A stretch of 22,464 nucleotides of DNA from an uncultured Tepidimonas sp. Lineage in GTDB: Bacteria > Pseudomonadota > Gammaproteobacteria > Burkholderiales > Burkholderiaceae_C. Shown piece after piece: positions 18,601-22,464 of this stretch. Below the pieces are notes generated by a model. The model was given only the letters and a program-made list of their open reading frames with translations. It had not been told where the DNA came from and ran no database searches. The stretch lies in contig CALEDU010000247.1 of assembly GCA_937949455.1 (NCBI GenBank), positions 1 to 22,464 of the forward strand. The letters are read 5' to 3'. Made by a program: the position numbers and the translations under genes. The number at the start of each line of letters is the position of its first letter. Within the stretch, counting starts at the first letter, position 1.

Positions 18601-19389
18601 TCAAGTGGGCGTGGGCGGTGGCACCGCGAGCCGTTGCCGAAGCGCTTCGTACAGACAGACGGCGCTGGCAACCGAGACATTCAAGCTCTCGACTGCCCCG
18701 CGCATGGGGATGGATACCAGCTCGTCACATGAGCGGCGCACCAGCGGGCGCATGCCCTTGCCCTCCGAGCCCAAAACCACCGCCACAGGGCCGCGCCAGT
18801 CATGCTGATACAGGCTGCGCGGGGCATCGTCGCTGGTGCCAATGATCCACAGCCCACGCTGTTTGAGTGCCTCAAGCGTGCGGGCCAGATTGGTGACCAT
18901 GAAGTACGGGACGGTTTCCGCCGCCCCGCTGGCCACCTTGGCCACCGTGGCGTTGAGGCCGCAGGATTGGTCCTTGGGCGCGATGACGGCATGTGCTCCA
19001 GCCCCATCGGCCACACGCAAGCAGGCCCCCAGATTGTGTGGATCGGTGACGCCATCGAGCACCAGCAGCAGCGGGGGGTCGGCCTGGCGCTCGACCTCGC
19101 CGCGGGCGTCCAATTGGTCCAACAAATCGTCCAAGGTGCGGACTTGAGCGACAGGCTGCACCCGGGCCACCACACCTTGGTGGTGGGCCCCGCCCGCCAG
19201 CTTGGCCAGTCGGGGGCCGTCGGCCTCGATGACGCGCACGCCCGCTTCCCGCGCTCGTTGCAGAAACTGGCGCATGCGGGCGTCTCGCCGGGAGGGGTCG
19301 GCGTACACCTCCAAGAGGGTGGACGGCGCGGTTTTCAGGCGCACGCCCACGGCGTGAAACCCGAACAAGATTTTGGTTTCGGACGACAT
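18601..19389 (-). CDS. rlmB: 23S rRNA (guanosine-2'-O-)-methyltransferase
   Basis: SPOUT-class methyltransferase that 2'-O-methylates G2251 in the peptidyl-transferase P loop of 23S rRNA. The 262 residues have an N-terminal L30e-like substrate-binding domain (about 5-80, FGFHAVGVRLK). The SpoU catalytic domain has motif 1 DPHNLGACLR (117-125), motif 2 VVLGSEGKGM (204-213) and motif 3 SIPMRGAVESLNVSVA (226-241). The knot-forming residues N119, E209 and N237 are in place. ATG 19389 is 9 bp after the ATPase gene stop, with a run of Cs instead of a Shine-Dalgarno sequence and CATAAT 8 bases upstream. Confidence 0.96.
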   Translation of the reverse strand: MSSETKILFGFHAVGVRLKTAPSTLLEVYADPSRRDARMRQFLQRAREAGVRVIEADGPRLAKLAGGAHHQGVVARVQPVAQVRTLDDLLDQLDARGEVERQADPPLLLVLDGVTDPHNLGACLRVADGAGAHAVIAPKDQSCGLNATVAKVASGAAETVPYFMVTNLARTLEALKQRGLWIIGTSDDAPRSLYQHDWRGPVAVVLGSEGKGMRPLVRRSCDELVSIPMRGAVESLNVSVASAVCLYEALRQRLAVPPPTPT

Positions 19390-19397
19390 GGGGGGCG

Positions 19398-19403
19398 ATT
19401 ATG
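19398..19403 (-). promoter_or_regulatory. Candidate -10 element for near-leaderless rlmB mRNA
   Basis: CATAAT on the minus strand overlaps the stop codon of the upstream ATPase gene and ends 8 bases before the rlmB ATG. No Shine-Dalgarno sequence lies between them. Because it includes a stop codon it may be coincidental. Confidence 0.3.
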
Positions 19404-20073
19404 CGTCGCGGGCACGGCCCGCCTCGATCACGATGCGGCGCTCGCAACGCGCGGCCATCGCCGGGTCGTGCGTGACCAACACCAGGGTGGTGCCGTGTTC
19501 GCGATTCAAATCGAACATCAACTGAGTGATGCGTTCACCGGTGGCATGGTCGAGGCTGCCGGTCGGCTCATCGGCCAGCAACACCGCCGGCTCGACCACG
19601 AAGGCGCGCGCCAAGGCGACGCGCTGCTGCTCGCCACCGGACAACACCCGCGGGTAGTGTCCCAGCCGCTCCCCCAGGCCCACACGCTCCAGCATGCGGC
19701 GCGCGGCGGCGCGGGCGTCACGCCGACCAGCCAGCTCCAGCGGCAACATGACGTTTTCAAGGGCGGTAAGGTTGCCCAGCAACTGAAAGCTCTGAAACAC
19801 GAAGCCGACTTTGCGCGCCCGCACAGCCGCGCGCGCGTCTTCATCCAGCGCGAAAATGTCGACGCCGTCCAGGCGAACCGTGCCGGCGGTCGGCGTATCC
19901 AAGCCAGCAATCAAAGCAAGCAGGGTGCTTTTGCCCGAGCCGGATGCGCCGACGATGGCCAAGGTCTCGCCTGGCGCAACGGAAAACTCGATGTCGTGCA
20001 GGATGCCGAGCGTGCCCGTGGCGTCGGTCACCGATTTGGACAGGCGCTGCACGGCAATGATGGGTGTGGACAT
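19399..20073 (-). CDS. YbbA/LolD-type ABC transporter ATP-binding protein
   Basis: ATPase of the MacB/LolD/YbbA class, which normally pairs with an FtsX-like permease in mechanotransmission or lipoprotein export. The 224 residues start at ATG 20073 ([10 protein letters not shown]), with AAAGG 7 bases upstream. Motifs are complete: Walker [10 protein letters not shown] (42-50), Q-loop Q94, signature LSGGEQQ (144-150), Walker B VLLADE (164-169) and switch H202. It diverges from a tesA-like gene, the same arrangement as ybbA/tesA in E. coli. The position where the permease ybbP would be expected is occupied by rlmB, so its permease must be elsewhere or absent. Confidence 0.93.
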   Translation of the reverse strand: MSTPIIAVQRLSKSVTDATGTLGILHDIEFSVAPGETLAIVGASGSGKSTLLALIAGLDTPTAGTVRLDGVDIFALDEDARAAVRARKVGFVFQSFQLLGNLTALENVMLPLELAGRRDARAAARRMLERVGLGERLGHYPRVLSGGEQQRVALARAFVVEPAVLLADEPTGSLDHATGERITQLMFDLNREHGTTLVLVTHDPAMAARCERRIVIEAGRARDA

Positions 20074-20074
20074 G

Positions 20075-20084
20075 AAAGGCCTTT
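20075..20084. promoter_or_regulatory. Palindromic, two-way Shine-Dalgarno candidate
   Basis: AAAGGCCTTT is a perfect 10-bp palindrome between the divergent ATPase (ATG 20073) and esterase (TTG 20088) starts. Read on either strand it supplies AAAGG, 7 bases before the ATG on the minus strand and 8 bases before the TTG on the plus strand. Confidence 0.55.
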
Positions 20085-20087
20085 GAC

Positions 20088-20741
20088 TTGAACCGCAGAA
20101 AATGTAACGCCACCATGCTGGCCGCCGCCGCACTCGCGTGCCTGCCTTTGAGAGCGGGCGCTGCCGAGCCGGGTTCCGGGGTGGTGATTTTGGTGGTTGG
20201 AGATTCCTTGAGCGCCGAATACGGATTGGCGCGTGGCACTGGATGGGTGGCGCTGTTGGAGCGGCGGCTGCAGGAAGAACGGCGCGCGGTGCGGGTGATC
20301 AACGCCAGCGTCAGCGGCGATACGACAGCCGGGGGCCGCTCGCGGTTGCCCCCCCTGCTCGAACGTCATCGTCCAGCGATCGTCGTGCTGGAACTGGGCG
20401 GCAACGACGCCCTGCGCGGCCTGCCGTTGGAGACGACGCGCGACAACCTGCGCTCGATGATCCGCGCCAGCCACGCAGCCGGCGCGCGCGTGCTGCTGTT
20501 GGGGATGGACATGCCGCCCAACTACGGCGAGCGCTATCGCGCCCAGTTCCGCGCCGTCTACACGGGCCTGGCTCGGGAAGAAAAGGTGGGCCTGGTGCCG
20601 TTTTTCCTGGCCGGCGTCGCGGACGGCCCGCAAGCCGCTGCCCTGTTCCAGGACGACCGCATCCATCCCAACGAGCGGGCGCAGCCGATCTTGCGGGACA
20701 ATGTGTGGCCCCATTTGCAGCGGCTGCTGCCGCGCGCCTAG
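20088..20741 (+). CDS. tesA: TesA-like SGNH arylesterase / acyl-CoA thioesterase I, exported
   Basis: Periplasmic multifunctional esterase/thioesterase/lysophospholipase of the GDSL (SGNH) family. With the TTG 20088 start there are 217 residues and a good signal peptide: NRRK, a hydrophobic core MLAAAALACLPL, and a likely cleavage after AGA. Starting at ATG 20115 would remove the positive n-region. SGNH blocks are all visible: nucleophile S40 in VGDSLS, G77 in SVSGDTT, N106 in LGGND, and the D190/H193 pair in DDRIHPN. AAAGG lies 8 bases before the TTG. It shares the CTAG stop-codon overlap with the convergent lyase gene. Confidence 0.92.
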   Translation: MNRRKCNATMLAAAALACLPLRAGAAEPGSGVVILVVGDSLSAEYGLARGTGWVALLERRLQEERRAVRVINASVSGDTTAGGRSRLPPLLERHRPAIVVLELGGNDALRGLPLETTRDNLRSMIRASHAAGARVLLLGMDMPPNYGERYRAQFRAVYTGLAREEKVGLVPFFLAGVADGPQAAALFQDDRIHPNERAQPILRDNVWPHLQRLLPRA

Positions 20742-21934
20742 CGCCCCAGTACATCCAGCGCTTGGGCGAGGTCGGCGCGCAGGTCCTCCACATCCTCCAG
20801 GCCCACGGCCAAGCGCACCAGCCGGGGGGCGTGAGGCCAGGGGCGCGCGCGCAGGGCCGGGATGTCGTAGGGCACGCACAAGCTCACCGGCCCAGCCCAG
20901 CTGTATCCCAAGCGAAACACCCGCAAGGCATCGCAGAACGCATCCACCCGTTGCGCGGGAATCGCCGGGTCGAACACGACGCTAAACAAGCAAGCCGCCG
21001 CGCGAGCGTCGCGGCGCCATGCCGCATGGCCGGGAGAATCAGCCAGCGCTGGGTGAAACACCTGGGCCACATGCGGCTGCTCTTGCATCCATGTAGCCAA
21101 TTCGCGCGTCACCGCATCTTGCGCGTGGTAGCGCAAAGACAAGCTGGGCAGGCCGCGCAGCACGGCCTCGACATCGTTGGCACCGACGCCCAGGCCCAGG
21201 CGCATATGCGTCATCAGCAGCGCGTGGTGCAGGGCCTCGTCCCGCGTGACGACCGAGCCCATCAACACGTCGGCACCGCCACTGGGGTATTTGGTCAGGG
21301 CCTGCATGGCCATGTCCACCCCGAGATCGAACGGATTGAAGGCCACCCCGGCACCCCATGTGTCGTCCAGCGCGGTGAGGATGGGCCGTGCGCGCTCTGC
21401 ATTCGCAGCACGGACGGCGCCGACCAACGCCGGCACGTCCGGAAACTCCAGCGTCACCGAGCCGGCCGCCTCCAGCCACACCAGGCGCGTCTGGGGCGTG
21501 ATGGCCGCGGCCAAATCCGCGGGATCCATGGGATCGTAGATGCGGTGGCGAATGCCCCAGGCGGCCAGCTCGTGGGTGGCCAGCGCCTTGTTGGGACCGT
21601 AAGCGTTGTCGGGGATCAGCACCTCGTCGCCGGCACGCAAGAATGCCAGATCGACCAGCGCGATGGCGGACAAACCACTGGGGGTCAGCACGCATTGCCG
21701 CCCCCCTTCCTGCGTGGCCAGGCGCTCCTCGAGCGTGAACGTGGTGGGTGTGCCGTGCAGGCCGTAGGTATAACCGGACTTGTCCTGCCACTGGCGTTCG
21801 CGCATCGCCGCGACGCTGGGGAAGAAAACCGTCGAGGCCTTGTGAACCGGCACTGGCACGGCATCGAAACCGTCCGGCGCGCGGTAAGGGTGGTGAATCA
21901 GGCGCGTGGCCGCGCCGGCGGTTGCGGCCCCCAT
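20738..21934 (-). CDS. metC: Cystathionine beta-lyase-like PLP enzyme
   Basis: Cys/Met-metabolism PLP enzyme, most like cystathionine beta-lyase, which splits cystathionine to homocysteine, pyruvate and ammonia in methionine synthesis. ATG 21934 gives 398 residues, the usual length. Schiff-base lysine K215 is in QALTKYPSGGAD, D190 in LDDTWGAG contacts the pyridine nitrogen, and Y112 in DNAYGPNK stacks on the ring. The phosphate-site segment reads YTYGLHGTPT where E. coli MetC has YGRRGT, and GHSD after the lysine is replaced by GGAD. It starts 5 bp after the phosphoribosyltransferase stop with AAGG upstream. Other transsulfuration or methionine-lyase activities are possible. Confidence 0.88.
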   Translation of the reverse strand: MGAATAGAATRLIHHPYRAPDGFDAVPVPVHKASTVFFPSVAAMRERQWQDKSGYTYGLHGTPTTFTLEERLATQEGGRQCVLTPSGLSAIALVDLAFLRAGDEVLIPDNAYGPNKALATHELAAWGIRHRIYDPMDPADLAAAITPQTRLVWLEAAGSVTLEFPDVPALVGAVRAANAERARPILTALDDTWGAGVAFNPFDLGVDMAMQALTKYPSGGADVLMGSVVTRDEALHHALLMTHMRLGLGVGANDVEAVLRGLPSLSLRYHAQDAVTRELATWMQEQPHVAQVFHPALADSPGHAAWRRDARAAACLFSVVFDPAIPAQRVDAFCDALRVFRLGYSWAGPVSLCVPYDIPALRARPWPHAPRLVRLAVGLEDVEDLRADLAQALDVLGR

Positions 21935-21939
21935 GGCGG

Positions 21940-22464
21940 TCAGACCTTCCACTTGGCCAGCAGCTGCTCGGGCCGCAGGTTGTCGTAGCACTCGAAGGGC
22001 TGGTGAATCCACGGGTTGGTGGGCAGAAACTCCACCGAATAGTCTGGCTTGAAAATCGATACCCCCTTGGTCCAGATGACGGCGCTGCGCAGTTCGGTGA
22101 TCGGCGTGTAGTTGGTGCGCAGCATGTCGATCACGGCCTTGAGCGTATGGCCGGAATCCGCCAGGTCATCGACCAGCAGGACGCGGCCCGCGATTTCGCC
22201 TTTGGGCGTGGTGATGTAGCGCGCAATGTCCAACTGTCCACGCACCGTACCGCCTTCGGCGCGGTAAGAACTGGTAGACATGATGGCCAGCGGTTTGTCG
22301 AAGATTCGGCTGAGGATGTCGCCCGGCCGCATGCCACCGCGTGCCAGACACAGGATGGTGTCGAAACCCCAGCCCGACTGGTGGATCTTGATCGCCAGCT
22401 TTTCGATCAGGTTGTGGTATTCGTCGTACGAGACGTACAGATGCTTGCCATCTTCGGTGAGCAT
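21940..22464 (-). CDS. Phosphoribosyltransferase, Gpt/hypoxanthine type
   Basis: Cytoplasmic PRTase-fold enzyme, probably purine salvage (xanthine/guanine or hypoxanthine plus PRPP to the nucleotide). The 174 residues start at ATG 22464, the last base of the window, so an upstream alternative start cannot be seen. The PRPP-binding motif is VLLVDDLADSGHT (95-107), and ARGG (41-44) is the early PPi loop. The late segment FLPTNPWIHQPFE resembles the COG2236 group. It is directly upstream of, and probably co-transcribed with, the beta-lyase gene (5-bp gap). Substrate preference cannot be settled from the sequence. Confidence 0.9.
   Translation of the reverse strand: MLTEDGKHLYVSYDEYHNLIEKLAIKIHQSGWGFDTILCLARGGMRPGDILSRIFDKPLAIMSTSSYRAEGGTVRGQLDIARYITTPKGEIAGRVLLVDDLADSGHTLKAVIDMLRTNYTPITELRSAVIWTKGVSIFKPDYSVEFLPTNPWIHQPFECYDNLRPEQLLAKWKV

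Noticed and set aside
18802..20091. 429-codon frame antisense to rlmB and the ABC ATPase
   Set aside because: Both minus-strand genes have intact family motifs; the antisense product does not.
20138..21988. 616-codon plus-strand frame across tesA and metC
   Set aside because: Second-frame and antisense shadow of two well supported genes; Arg/Gly/His-rich with no domains.

Overview
The window looks like a stretch of high-GC betaproteobacterial chromosome, most probably Burkholderiales and Comamonadaceae-like. This rests on general gene content and order (ilvB-ilvN-ilvC-pssA, nadE-glnB, moaA-mobA-moeA, rnr/rimO/phaR/rlmB, an arylesterase divergent from a YbbA-like ATPase) and on protein wording typical of that group; no genus is claimed. 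I find no insertion sequence, prophage, CRISPR array, toxin-antitoxin pair or other accessory island. Almost every base is conserved core metabolism or RNA maintenance, so an undescribed multi-gene system is unlikely here. The more unusual signals lie in the junctions between genes.

Layout. 1-4284 (minus): branched-chain amino acid operon ilvB, ilvN, ilvC, followed by pssA, which runs off the left edge. 4285-4563: a 279-bp leader and promoter region shared back to back with a small RDD-family membrane protein (plus). 5201-7361 (minus): nadE (glutamine-dependent NAD synthetase), then glnB (PII). 7360-8577 (plus): a COG3146-type N-acyltransferase. 8565-9113 (minus): inorganic pyrophosphatase. 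9280-9819 (minus): exported TlpA-like thiol-disulfide protein. 9899-13077 (plus): molybdenum cofactor cluster moaA, mobA, moeA. 13120-15974 (minus): RNase R, then a YggT-family membrane protein. 16034-16405 (plus): two tRNA-Leu(CAG) genes separated by a strong terminator. 16415-17824 (minus): rimO. 17875-18417 (minus): phaR. 18601-20073 (minus): YbbA-like ABC ATPase, then rlmB. 20088-20741 (plus): TesA-like esterase. 20738-22464 (minus): a purine-type phosphoribosyltransferase and a cystathionine beta-lyase-like enzyme.

How the parts fit. IlvB and IlvN form acetohydroxyacid synthase and IlvC carries out the next step of valine/isoleucine synthesis. NadE next to the nitrogen sensor GlnB suggests control of NAD synthesis by nitrogen status. 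MoaA, MobA and MoeA cover the first step and the late nucleotide and metal steps of molybdenum cofactor synthesis; moaB/C/D/E are not in the window. RNase R, RlmB, RimO and the two tRNAs serve RNA turnover and translation. PhaR implies a polyhydroxyalkanoate storage system elsewhere in the genome.

Genes are tightly packed. One divergent pair shares CATG as both start codons, one convergent pair shares CTAG as both stop codons, and one divergent pair appears to share a palindromic Shine-Dalgarno sequence. Three genes (moaA, rimO, rlmB) have a -10-like hexamer 6 to 10 bases before the start codon, which suggests leaderless or nearly leaderless mRNAs.
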